Both the position numbers and the translations under genes were made by a program. Under the pieces are notes generated by a model. That model worked only from the letters and a program-made list of their open reading frames with translations, had not been told where the DNA came from and searched no databases. Below, one piece after another: positions 1-7,703 of a stretch of 64,000 bases of DNA. Where the stretch lies: contig CACNFD010000002.1 of assembly GCA_902619615.1 (NCBI GenBank), positions 124,001-188,000 on the forward strand. Direction: 5' to 3'. The DNA is from an uncultured SAR116 cluster alpha proteobacterium. GTDB taxonomy: Bacteria > Pseudomonadota > Alphaproteobacteria > Puniceispirillales > Marisalimonadaceae. Within the stretch, counting starts at the first letter, position 1. Each line of letters begins with the position of its first letter.

Positions 1-2524
1 TATAAATACGTCTATTAAACAGAGTTTCTACATACCCATTTTCTTCTAAGTTGGATTTTATCTCTTCCATATAATCTCTTATTCTTGGAAATCTTTTAAA
101 ATATGAATCTATAAATTCTTTAGCTTCATTTGCAGAGCACTTCAATTGTTTTGCAAGACCGTAAACAGAAATACCATATATAATTCCGAAGTTTATAGCT
201 TTAGCTTTCCTTCTTAAATCTGATGTCATCTCATTTATGGGAACTCCAAAAACTTTGGAAGCAGTATCAGAATGGATATCTAAGTCATTATTAAAAGCAT
301 CCAACATTTTTATCTCATCAGCTATATGCGCTATTAACCTTAACTCAATTTGTGAATAGTCCATAGATACTATTTTAAAACCTGACTTAGACTCAAACGC
401 TGTCCTTATTAATCTTCCTTCCTCTGTTTTTATGGGTATATTCTGTAAATTAGGATTGAAAGATGATAATCTTCCAGTACTAGCACCCACCATTGAATAA
501 TTAGTATGAACTCTGTTAGTTTTTGGATTTATTTGTTCAATTAGTGCATCAGCATAAGTACTCTTTAACTTAGAAAAATGCCTCCAATTTAAAATGAGCT
601 GTGCAATTTCATATCCTAAATCTGATAGATTTTCAAGAACCTCTACACTAGTTTGCCAAGATCCATTTTTGGAGCGTTTACCACCTTCAATCTTCATTTC
701 ATCAAACAAAATTTCTCCTAATTGTTTTGGAGAACCAACATTGAAAGTTTTACCACTATAATCAAAAATTTTATTTTCTAATTTTATAATTTCATCAGAT
801 AAATTTTTAGAAATTTCTGCGAGTTTTTGAGCATTTATTGTTACACCGGTATTTTCCATTTCAATTAATACATTAATTAATGGATTTTCTAATCTTTTAT
901 AAACAGAATATTTTTTATCATTAAATATTCTCGGTAAAACTCTATTATATATTGCTAAGGTTATATCTGCATCTTCAGATGCATAATCCAATGCATCAGA
1001 TGGTGACAATTGATTAAATAAGATTTTGTTTTTGCCTTTTCCACAAACATCTTCGTATTTGATTGTATTGTGATTTAATTCACGAAAAGCTATGGCATCC
1101 AATTTGTGACTACCTACTCTGCCTGAATCAACAACATAAGAAAGGCACATAGTATCTCCAATTGGATCAATATTTATATTACCATTATGCATTTGTTTAA
1201 TTACTAGCGCATCAAATTTGATGTTATGACCAATTTTTAAAATGGATTTATCCTCTAAAATTGGTTTAAGTAATTCAATGGCATCTTCAAAATGAATTTG
1301 ATTAAAAGATTTTACATTATCAAAATTAAAGTCTGATTGATTATCATCTAGTTTTTTTCCATGTCTTAATGGTATATAACAGGCTAAACCTTCTTCACAC
1401 GAAAGAGAAATTCCTACTAAATCTGCGGTTTTTGCATTTAAAGAATTAGTTTCACAATCAAATGCAATTACTGATTTACTATAACAATCCTCTAAAAATT
1501 TTATCAATTGTTCTTTATTTTCAATTAATTCGTATTTTTTGGAAATAGAGCTATATTCGTTGATGTTATTAACAGGATTAATTTTTATATCAGATTTAGA
1601 GAGATTAGTTTGAAGTTCTCTACTATTTTCATATTTATTTAGTATGCTTTTAAAGCCATGTGTCTTTAAAAAAGGAATTAATTTATTTAACTCTAATTCA
1701 GAACTTATTTTAAATTCTTCTATCTGAGATTTAATAGGAACATCTTTTTTAAGTGTTACTAATGATCTAGACAATATTGCTTGGTCTGCAAACTCTAGTA
1801 AATTTTCTCTCCTTTTATTTTGTTTTATCTCAGAAGCTCTATTTAATAATTGATCGAGGTCTCCATATTCGTTAATCAATTCTGCTGCTGTTTTAATACC
1901 AATTCCAGGCACACCAGGTATGTTATCACTAATATCACCTGCAAGAGATTGAACATCAATTACTTTATTAGGATAAACTCCAAATTTTTCAAAAACTTTG
2001 TCATCATTTATCCAGAATTGTTTCATAGGATCGAATAAAGTTGTATTTTGATCAACTAGCTGCATCAAATCTTTATCACTAGATACAATTATAACATTTT
2101 TATTCATTTTTGATGCTATCTCTGAATATGTAGCAATTAAGTCATCAGCTTCATACCCTTCCATTTCGACAACAGGTAATCCAATCGCGTTAGTAGCATC
2201 TCGTATAATTGAAAATTGAGGAATTAATTCATCAGGAGGATCAGATCTATTTGCTTTATACAAATCATACAAATCATTTCTAAAAGTTTTTCTAGCAACG
2301 TCAAATATAACTGCTAAATAAATTGGTTTAAAATCATTAATAAGCTTTAGAAGCATTTTAGTATAACCAAATACTGCATTTACTGGAACACCATCATTGT
2401 TGCTCATTGATGGTAGGCCATAAAAAGCTCTAAAAATATATCCCGACCCATCAATAAGAAATAAATTATTTGGATCATTCAATTTAAGATTAGGTCTTGG
2501 GTTATTTTCAATAGTTATATTCAT
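1..2524 (-). CDS. polA: DNA polymerase I, C-terminus cut off by the window edge
   Basis: DNA polymerase I fills gaps and removes RNA primers during replication and repair. My reading of the minus strand from the ATG at 2524 is open to base 1. It shows an N-terminal 5'-3' exonuclease domain (LIDGSGYIFRAFYGLPS near the start, then EGYEADDLIAT and GDISDNIPGVPGIGIKTA), a 3'-5' proofreading domain with FDCETNSL, IGHNIKFD and YASEDADIT, which keep the acidic residues of Exo I, II and III, and the polymerase domain with DYSQIELR (motif A) and RRKAKAINFGIIYG (O-helix). Motif C (HDE) must lie beyond base 1. All three activities look intact. The gene is divergent from the ABC ATPase gene at 2703. Confidence 0.95.
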   Translation of the reverse strand, partial: MNITIENNPRPNLKLNDPNNLFLIDGSGYIFRAFYGLPSMSNNDGVPVNAVFGYTKMLLKLINDFKPIYLAVIFDVARKTFRNDLYDLYKANRSDPPDELIPQFSIIRDATNAIGLPVVEMEGYEADDLIATYSEIASKMNKNVIIVSSDKDLMQLVDQNTTLFDPMKQFWINDDKVFEKFGVYPNKVIDVQSLAGDISDNIPGVPGIGIKTAAELINEYGDLDQLLNRASEIKQNKRRENLLEFADQAILSRSLVTLKKDVPIKSQIEEFKISSELELNKLIPFLKTHGFKSILNKYENSRELQTNLSKSDIKINPVNNINEYSSISKKYELIENKEQLIKFLEDCYSKSVIAFDCETNSLNAKTADLVGISLSCEEGLACYIPLRHGKKLDDNQSDFNFDNVKSFNQIHFEDAIELLKPILEDKSILKIGHNIKFDALVIKQMHNGNINIDPIGDTMCLSYVVDSGRVGSHKLDAIAFRELNHNTIKYEDVCGKGKNKILFNQLSPSDALDYASEDADITLAIYNRVLPRIFNDKKYSVYKRLENPLINVLIEMENTGVTINAQKLAEISKNLSDEIIKLENKIFDYSGKTFNVGSPKQLGEILFDEMKIEGGKRSKNGSWQTSVEVLENLSDLGYEIAQLILNWRHFSKLKSTYADALIEQINPKTNRVHTNYSMVGASTGRLSSFNPNLQNIPIKTEEGRLIRTAFESKSGFKIVSMDYSQIELRLIAHIADEIKMLDAFNNDLDIHSDTASKVFGVPINEMTSDLRRKAKAINFGIIYGISVYGLAKQLKCSANEAKEFIDSYFKRFPRIRDYMEEIKSNLEENGYVETLFNRRIY

Positions 2525-2702
2525 TTAATTTAAAATTTCTTTTTATTAGATTTATTTTCTTATTAAGAAAAATTGCATTTAAAACTACCTTGCAACCTAT
2601 TTATTAACAGTATTATTATAATTAATTATTAGAGAGTTGTCATTAAATCAAAGTTAATGTCATTTATATATTATTATATATTTAAGAAAAGAAAGAGCTT
2701 AA

Positions 2703-3659
2703 GTGACAGAAAAATATTGGGAAGTTCCACATAATCAATTAGCATTGCAAATTGAAAAGTTATCTAAAATTTATAATGATAAAGTCAATAATATTGCCTT
2801 AGATGATATATCCTTAAATGTTCCTGTTGGAAGTATATTTGGTTTACTTGGACCTAATGGCGCAGGAAAATCAACTCTAATTAATATTATTTCTGGAGCG
2901 GTCTTAAAAACTTCTGGGAAAGTATGTATATGGGGATTAGATATAGATAAATATAGAAAACAATCTAAACTCGCTGTTGGTGTTGTACCACAAGAACTCA
3001 ATATAGATGCTTTTTTTACACCAAAGGAAACTCTTAATCTGCATTCTGGAATGTTTAATGTTCCAAAGAAAAATTGGCGAACAGATGAGCTTTTAAAATT
3101 AATGGATTTGACTGACAAAGCCGAATTATATAGTCGAAAATTATCTGGCGGAATGAGACGAAGACTATTAGTAGCCAAAGCGATGGTTCATTCACCACCT
3201 ATTATCATATTAGATGAACCAACTGCAGGAGTGGATGTAGAATTAAGACAAAAACTATGGACTTATTTCAAAAAATTAAATGAATTGGGTGTTACAATAA
3301 TATTAACCACACATTATTTAGAAGAGGCTGAATTTTTATGCGATCATATTGCCATAATCAATAAAGGCAAAATTATTGCTAATGAAACAAAAAAATCATT
3401 ACTTTCAAAATCAAGTCAAAAAGTAATATTTATTACATTGACAAACGACAAGATTACTGAAAAAGATAAGAACTATCTTAAAAAGATTGGTAATGTTAAA
3501 ATTCTTAAAAATAAAGTTGAAATATACTTCGACTCTAAACATTCATCTATGAATAAAATTATAGAAACAATTTATAAAACAGATTTAAAAATATTAGATT
3601 TATCTACTAAAAATGTCCGCCTTGAAGAAGTTTTTGTCAATTTGATCAAAGATAATTAG
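2703..3659 (+). CDS. ABC transporter ATP-binding protein (ABC-2 / YadG type), no permease beside it
   Basis: An ATPase subunit of an ABC-2 type exporter, expected to power a separate membrane protein at the inner membrane. The 318 residues contain Walker A GPNGAGKST (50-58), Q-loop PQ (96-97), signature LSGGMRRR (from 147), Walker B IIILDEPT (167-173) and the switch histidine in TTH (204), followed by a C-terminal region of about 90 residues typical of drug or polysaccharide exporter ATPases. The start is GTG at 2703 behind a purine-rich AAGAAAGAG stretch. The next genes encode a nuclease-like protein and unknown proteins rather than a permease, so the partner must be encoded elsewhere. The substrate cannot be told. 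Confidence 0.9.
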   Translation: MTEKYWEVPHNQLALQIEKLSKIYNDKVNNIALDDISLNVPVGSIFGLLGPNGAGKSTLINIISGAVLKTSGKVCIWGLDIDKYRKQSKLAVGVVPQELNIDAFFTPKETLNLHSGMFNVPKKNWRTDELLKLMDLTDKAELYSRKLSGGMRRRLLVAKAMVHSPPIIILDEPTAGVDVELRQKLWTYFKKLNELGVTIILTTHYLEEAEFLCDHIAIINKGKIIANETKKSLLSKSSQKVIFITLTNDKITEKDKNYLKKIGNVKILKNKVEIYFDSKHSSMNKIIETIYKTDLKILDLSTKNVRLEEVFVNLIKDN

Positions 3660-3672
3660 ATGAAATAATTTA

Positions 3673-3945
3673 ATGAACTGGGTTGTTTATATGGTGAAAT
3701 GTAATGATTGTTCTATTTATACTGGAATATCAAATAATTTAAAAAGAAGATTAGATGCCCATGCAAAGGGCAATGGTTCAAAATATGTTAGAGCCAGATT
3801 ACCTTTTAAATTAATTTACACTGAGGTGTGTCTAAATAGAAGCAAAGCTATTAAAAGAGAAATAGAAATAAAAAAGCTTGATAAAAAAAATAAAGAAACA
3901 TTAGTCAAATTATATAAAGAAAGGAGTTATAATGAGTATTTCTAA
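3673..3945 (+). CDS. GIY-YIG nuclease family protein (UPF0213-like)
   Basis: A 90-residue single-domain GIY-YIG protein of the small stand-alone kind seen in many bacteria (UPF0213 / YhbQ-like). The two halves of the motif appear as VYMVKC and IYTGIS, followed by NNLKRRLDAH with the conserved arginine and histidine and a GNGSKYVRARLPFKLIY tail typical of this family. These proteins are thought to be DNA-cleaving or DNA-repair enzymes, but few have a proven role. It starts 13 bp after the ABC ATPase stop, and its last 14 bp overlap the next gene, so the three genes are probably cotranscribed. The long run of lysines near the C-terminus (KKLDKKNKE) is likely nucleic-acid binding. Confidence 0.88.
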   Translation: MNWVVYMVKCNDCSIYTGISNNLKRRLDAHAKGNGSKYVRARLPFKLIYTEVCLNRSKAIKREIEIKKLDKKNKETLVKLYKERSYNEYF

Positions 3946-4276
3946 ATTTGTTTTTATAGTCTCTATGAATGTTAAAAATGAATATGAAGATTTATTTAAT
4001 GAAGTATATGATGAAGAACATGTACCGCATTTACTTAACGTTCGAGGAGTAAATAAAGTAACTAGAGGGAAGGGAATACCTTTTAATTTTTCTATAGGTG
4101 GTGAAACAAAACAAATGGATTCACCCAATCAAAAGTTTGTGGCTATTTATGAACTTGATAATCCAGAAGTTATCAATAGTAAAGAATGGGCAATTGCTGT
4201 TGAAAAAGGAAGGTGGAGCACACAAGTAAGGCAACATACTTATGACAGATCGCATTTTTTGTATCAATATTGTTAA
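3932..4276 (+). CDS. Small protein of unknown function, possibly dimeric alpha/beta-barrel fold
   Basis: The 114-residue product is not assigned to a named family. The opening strand (FVFIVSMNVKNEYEDLFNEVY) followed by DEEHVPHLLNVRGV resembles the ferredoxin-like dimeric alpha/beta-barrel proteins (EthD or antibiotic-monooxygenase-like), in which an acidic helix leads to a 'H-xP-L' segment and a 'pGv' turn; this is inference from pattern only. A clear AAGGAG ribosome binding site at 3920-3925 sits inside the end of the GIY-YIG gene and points to the ATG at 3932, giving a 14 bp overlap and likely translational coupling. There is no signal peptide. A heme- or small-molecule-handling role would fit the fold but is unproven. 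Confidence 0.75.
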   Translation: MSISKFVFIVSMNVKNEYEDLFNEVYDEEHVPHLLNVRGVNKVTRGKGIPFNFSIGGETKQMDSPNQKFVAIYELDNPEVINSKEWAIAVEKGRWSTQVRQHTYDRSHFLYQYC

Positions 4277-4367
4277 ATTTTAATTTTATATAAATAAAGT
4301 TTTATTTTGACATATTTTAATTTTTAAGATCATAATATTAAGAATATTTGGTTTTATGGAGTTTAAT

Positions 4368-4607
4368 ATGTCAAACATAATCGAAACTAAATTTGGCACA
4401 CTAGTAAATACTAGTAAAATCGCTGCAGGTAGCGCATCGAGTATTAAAAAAAGTGGTGCTTTCTATAATTTTTCTCTACGAATAAATCATGATGATATTC
4501 GTGAATATTCATTTACAAATTTAGCAAGAGCTGAGTATATGAGACGGATAATGATTGACCACTTAGAACAAAAGATCAAAAAAGAAACTAAAATTTCAAA
4601 AAAATAA
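4368..4607 (+). CDS. Small hypothetical protein (79 aa)
   Basis: Family not recognised. The reading frame is open from an ATG at 4356, but GGAG at 4358-4361 overlaps that codon and lies 6 nt before the ATG at 4368, so translation more likely starts at 4368 (MSNIIETKFG...). The product is 79 residues, without a membrane segment. Its middle (FYNFSLRINHDDIREYSFTN) looks beta-rich, followed by a basic helix with ARAEYMRRIM and a lysine-rich tail, so nucleic-acid or protein binding is possible. It stands 91 bp after the previous gene and 242 bp before the next, so it may have its own promoter. Confidence 0.65.
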   Translation: MSNIIETKFGTLVNTSKIAAGSASSIKKSGAFYNFSLRINHDDIREYSFTNLARAEYMRRIMIDHLEQKIKKETKISKK

Positions 4608-4820
4608 AGTAAATTATATTATTCACTTTTTTTGTTTAAATAGCTTATTTCTTTATAATAAATTGTAATTAGAATAGCTATGTGAAATTTACTTAATTAA
4701 AATCGATTAAATTTTAATTAGATTTAAACTTATGCATAAAAAAATTACATTTATAATTTTTTTTTTTAAATTACGTTTTTACTATTAGAATTATTACAAT
4801 AATTCATCTTTAATAATAAT
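4608..4820. other. AT-rich intergenic stretch without a recognisable gene
   Basis: This spacer is extremely AT-rich, with long A and T tracts around 4738-4775. I see no start codon with a good ribosome binding site and no clear hairpin terminator. It probably carries the promoter of the small gene at 4850, but several TATAAT-like hexamers are possible in such composition, so no single site is claimed. Confidence 0.4.
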
Positions 4821-4835
4821 AGGGAGGTAATTTTT

Positions 4836-4843
4836 AAAAGGAG
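4836..4843 (+). promoter_or_regulatory. Strong ribosome binding site of the 70-aa gene, with a second SD-like site upstream
   Basis: AAAAGGAG at 4836-4843 lies 6 nt before the ATG at 4850 and fixes that start. A second, equally strong AGGGAGGT sits at 4821-4828 with no start codon at a usable distance behind it. In a spacer this AT-rich the second site stands out. Confidence 0.6.
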
Positions 4844-4849
4844 ATAATA

Positions 4850-5062
4850 ATGTTTTTTGCAATAATGCTAGTTTGCTCCCCTCTCAATCTTATACATCAT
4901 GGTAATGAATGCTTCGGAATTGAAGATACAAATGGTTACTATTTAACAAAGGATAAGTGTAATATCAGAATAAATGAAATGGAAACTGAACTTTTAACTG
5001 TTCTTAGTTATCCTGTAATGATAAGTAAGAGTTGCGTAAGAGTTAATATGAAATCTGCATAA
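4850..5062 (+). CDS. Small cysteine-containing hypothetical protein (70 aa)
   Basis: Function unknown. The 70-residue product opens with a short hydrophobic segment (MFFAIMLVCSPLN) and has four spaced cysteines (about residues 9, 21, 37 and 62). The N-terminus could be a short signal or a lipoprotein-like segment, but no clean lipobox is visible. Its general layout (hydrophobic start, C-S-P, later 'Y-x-T-x2-x-C') reminds me of very small proteins of unknown role found in marine bacteria and their phages; that likeness is from memory and unverified. Translation is well supported by the AAAAGGAG site 6 nt upstream. It stands alone, convergent with tRNA-Leu. Confidence 0.6.
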   Translation: MFFAIMLVCSPLNLIHHGNECFGIEDTNGYYLTKDKCNIRINEMETELLTVLSYPVMISKSCVRVNMKSA

Positions 5063-5101
5063 TTTATTAAATGTTAATTAAAATCAATATTTAAAAGTAT
5101 A

Positions 5102-5188
5102 TGGTGCGGCTGAGAAGACTCGAACTTCCACGGGTTTTATCCCACAGCGACCTCAACGCTGCGCGTCTACCGGTTCCGCCACAGCCGC
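5102..5188 (-). tRNA. tRNA-Leu (anticodon GAG)
   Basis: An 87 nt cloverleaf on the minus strand. The acceptor stem GCGGCTG pairs with CAGCCGC, the discriminator is A and the CCA end is encoded (5102-5104). The anticodon stem CAGCG/CGCTG closes the loop TTGAGGT, giving anticodon GAG for leucine codons CUC/CUU. The T-arm loop TTCGAGT and a long variable arm, expected for a class II tRNA, support the call. It is divergent from lipB across a 91 bp gap. Confidence 0.95.
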
Positions 5189-5279
5189 AATAAAAAATAC
5201 TATTCTCCGATAACAAAATGATATAATTATTGCAAGATAAATAATATATTACGTATGTAATTTAAAGAAAGTAGTTATT

Positions 5280-5930
5280 TTGATTAATGAAATAGAATGG
5301 AAAACATCAAAAATTCCTGTAGAATATGATTTTGCAGTTTCAGAAATGAACAAACGCGTTTTAGATATAAAAAAAAATTTTGCAGGTGAGATGATCTGGC
5401 TTCTAGAGCATAATTCTATTTTTACTGCTGGAACATCTGCTAAACTAGAGGATTTAAAAAATAACAATATAAATTTTCAATATACTGGCAGAGGTGGACA
5501 GTGGACTTGGCATGGGCCTGGTCAAAGAGTTGTTTACTTAATGTTAAATTTAAAAAATAGATTACAGGATGTTAAAGCATACGTATATGCACTAGAAGAA
5601 TTAATAATTCTTACTTTAAAAGATTTCTATGTTAATGGAGGAAGAATTAATGGCCAACCTGGTGTATGGGTAAAAGATAATAATGGATGTGATAAAATTG
5701 CTGCGCTAGGTATTAGAATATCAAGTTGGATAACTTTTCATGGAATATCTATAAATGTAAATCCAAATCTAGATGAATTTAATAATATTATACCGTGTGG
5801 GATAAAAAATTCTGGTGTAACTAGTTTTTACAAATTAGGTAAAAAAATATCTCTTAAAGAATTAGATATCAGTTTAAAAAAAAATTTTAACAAAGTTTTT
5901 GGGAATGAAGGTTTATTTAAAATAAAATAA
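5280..5930 (+). CDS. lipB: Octanoyltransferase LipB
   Basis: LipB moves octanoyl groups from acyl carrier protein to lipoyl domains of 2-oxoacid dehydrogenases and the glycine cleavage H protein, the first step of lipoate synthesis, in the cytoplasm. The 216 residues match the family length. Key features are the GRGGQWTWHGPGQ loop (normally RGG-x-x-T-Y-H-G-P-G-Q), the active-site lysine in KIAALGIRI and the nucleophilic cysteine in IIPCGI. The start is TTG at 5280; the next in-frame ATG would remove about 22 residues of the conserved N-terminus. No lipA is seen nearby. The stop is only 3 bp from the stop of the convergent HEPN-like gene. Confidence 0.95.
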   Translation: MINEIEWKTSKIPVEYDFAVSEMNKRVLDIKKNFAGEMIWLLEHNSIFTAGTSAKLEDLKNNNINFQYTGRGGQWTWHGPGQRVVYLMLNLKNRLQDVKAYVYALEELIILTLKDFYVNGGRINGQPGVWVKDNNGCDKIAALGIRISSWITFHGISINVNPNLDEFNNIIPCGIKNSGVTSFYKLGKKISLKELDISLKKNFNKVFGNEGLFKIK

Positions 5931-5933
5931 TTA

Positions 5934-6302
5934 CTATTTTCTGAACAGAATGTAAAAACATTCTTTTAAAGTCTTGTCAGCACGAACTGCGTCTAATTTT
6001 AAAGTTTTATCACTATCTTTATTTCCAAAAAATCCTTCTATAGGTTTTTCAAAATGTAGTATTTGATTACGTCTAATTCTTAACCAATGAAAATCTTTTG
6101 AGCTTTTAAAGTGATTTATATCTAATCCATTAACAAAATCTAAATTATCTATATCATTCAAAATATTATCAATAATCGTAAGGGATAATATCATTACTGA
6201 CGCCCACATTTTATGTTTAAACGCAATATTGTACTCTTGAAGTAACACTATGGCTTGAGGATTTAGTTGCTTTATGAGATCATCATTTATCTTTTTTGTC
6301 AT
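5934..6302 (-). CDS. Small HEPN-like helical protein
   Basis: A 122-residue, largely helical protein with no firm family name. The segment RIRRNQILHFEKP holds R78-N79-Q-I-L-H83, which fits the HEPN ribonuclease motif (R, a polar residue, then H after four residues in all). An earlier helix (MWASVMILSLTIIDNILNDI, about 32-51) fits the helix that packs before this motif. HEPN proteins include toxins, RNases and simple scaffold proteins. No nucleotidyltransferase antitoxin gene is adjacent, so a toxin-antitoxin pair is not supported. It is last in the minus-strand run DUF429-like, rluC, HAD phosphatase, ATP12 chaperone, 18 bp after the chaperone gene. The HEPN call is inference from the motif. 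Confidence 0.6.
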   Translation of the reverse strand: MTKKINDDLIKQLNPQAIVLLQEYNIAFKHKMWASVMILSLTIIDNILNDIDNLDFVNGLDINHFKSSKDFHWLRIRRNQILHFEKPIEGFFGNKDSDKTLKLDAVRADKTLKECFYILFRK

Positions 6303-6320
6303 AGTAAAAACAGCTTTTCA

Positions 6321-7013
6321 TTAAAGACATTCTAAAAAGAATATAGATTTATTTAATTCAATAGATATTGCTTTTCTTTTTTGTGAAGTTTCTTTTTCAA
6401 AACCCCAATTTTCTGCCTGCCACAATTCGTCTAAAAACGACAACTCAAAAACTTCATTTTTTGAAATATCTTTTTTTAAAACACATAATGATAAGAAGAT
6501 GGATCCTGTAATATTTGTAATTCTATGTAATACTGAAATCTCAAAAATATCAAACTGATTGATTAAATTATTTAACCTATCGTGCACAGTAGCATGTTGT
6601 TTTTTAGGCAAAACACCTTCGAATACATGAACTTTACTGCCAATATATTTTTCAATAAGTAATATTATTGGGTCCCACTTATTTTTTTGAAGTTCAACTA
6701 ATTCTTTTGGATTTTCAGCGCGATAACAAATTAGATCAGTATCTATATAATCAAGAATATCATTAATATACAAATTTTTATTATCTATTATTTTATCTAA
6801 AGAAGTCGATATAAGACCATAAAAAATCATTGATTCAGTATTTATTTTTTTTGAGTCTTGATCCCACTCTTTTACAATCTCTTGTGCTAAATTGAAGTTT
6901 GGTAATACTAAATCTCTTTTTAAAGGGGTTTTTAGAATTCTTTGGTCCAACATGACACAAAAAGAATCAGATGATATTTTTTTTATACTAACTTTTTCCC
7001 AAAATTTTTTCAT
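6321..7013 (-). CDS. ATP12-family F1-ATPase assembly chaperone
   Basis: ATP12 proteins hold the F1 alpha subunit during assembly of the ATP synthase; among bacteria they are mainly found in Alphaproteobacteria, the group that gave rise to mitochondria. The 230 residues start with the family pattern of a tryptophan-containing strand (FWEKVSIKK) and LDQRILKTPLKRDLVLPN, followed by AQEIVKEWDQ and the TSLDKI segment, and end with a helical part holding ELWQAENWGFEKE, all typical of the family. It is 1 bp from the HAD phosphatase stop, an arrangement common in alphaproteobacteria. No ATP synthase genes are in the window. Confidence 0.92.
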   Translation of the reverse strand: MKKFWEKVSIKKISSDSFCVMLDQRILKTPLKRDLVLPNFNLAQEIVKEWDQDSKKINTESMIFYGLISTSLDKIIDNKNLYINDILDYIDTDLICYRAENPKELVELQKNKWDPIILLIEKYIGSKVHVFEGVLPKKQHATVHDRLNNLINQFDIFEISVLHRITNITGSIFLSLCVLKKDISKNEVFELSFLDELWQAENWGFEKETSQKRKAISIELNKSIFFLECL

Positions 7014-7014
7014 T

Positions 7015-7686
7015 TTAGGGACATATTGTTTTCATTAATTTACTCAATTCAATCGAGTCATTGACTAAATAACTTGCTCCAGCTGAAGATAATAATTCTT
7101 TACTGTTATAACCCCATGTAACTCCTATACTAATAATACCGGCATTAACACCTAATCCAATGTCATTAATTGTATCGCCAATCATTACACAACGTTCCTT
7201 TTGCACACCTAAATCATTCATAGCTTTAATTGCCATCGCTGGATTAGGTTTGGGTATATTTTCGTCTGTACTCATTGTTATATCAAAAATCTTAGATAAA
7301 TCATGTTTAGCCAAACCATTTGTCAATCCAATTCTAGACTTATTCGTTGCAATTCCAATTAACCAATTGTTTTTTTTAAGTTCATTCAACAATTCAACCA
7401 ATCCAGGGTATAGTGGTTCATTTTGTAGTCCTAATCTGCCTTGTTCCGCATACCATGATCTATAAGCATCTGAAATTTGTTCTGGTGTTACATCAAAACC
7501 TGGTGGCATATAATCATCTAGGGCAATCGCCAGTGGCTTACCAATATTTTCTCTAATTTTTTTTGGATCAGGGTCTGGTAATCCACACGTTCTAAAAGCT
7601 TCAATAGCACCTTTGACAATCATTATCGCAGAGTCAACTATTGTTCCATCATAATCAAATAAAGCTAATTTTAAATTTTCTGACAA
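7015..7686 (-). CDS. HAD-superfamily hydrolase, phosphoglycolate phosphatase-like
   Basis: A 223-residue HAD phosphatase with cap type C1. Motif I is FDYDGTIVDS (nucleophile and acid aspartates), motif II is GIATNKS, the lysine of motif III is in PKPNP and motif IV is MIGDTINDIG. This set matches the Gph / PpaX group, which removes phosphate from phosphoglycolate, pyrophosphate or sugar phosphates; the true substrate cannot be told. Translation starts at TTG 7686, supported by GGAG 8 nt upstream. It sits between rluC (17 bp gap) and the ATP12 chaperone (1 bp gap), as in many alphaproteobacteria, and is probably cotranscribed with both. Confidence 0.9.
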   Translation of the reverse strand: MSENLKLALFDYDGTIVDSAIMIVKGAIEAFRTCGLPDPDPKKIRENIGKPLAIALDDYMPPGFDVTPEQISDAYRSWYAEQGRLGLQNEPLYPGLVELLNELKKNNWLIGIATNKSRIGLTNGLAKHDLSKIFDITMSTDENIPKPNPAMAIKAMNDLGVQKERCVMIGDTINDIGLGVNAGIISIGVTWGYNSKELLSSAGASYLVNDSIELSKLMKTICP

Positions 7687-7703
7687 TTTATACTCTCCAA
7701 CAA

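Noticed and set aside
2590-2619. TTGCAA-18-TATTAT as promoter of the ABC ATPase gene
   Set aside because: Plausible but several other AT-rich hexamers fit equally well in this spacer; not distinctive.
4730-4775. A/T tracts with a DnaA-box-like TTATGCATA
   Set aside because: A single poor match to TTATNCACA and no cluster of boxes or origin-linked genes; not an origin.
5067-5094. AT-rich inverted repeat between the 70-aa gene and tRNA-Leu
   Set aside because: Stem has mismatches and wobble pairs, no T run; expected by chance in such sequence.
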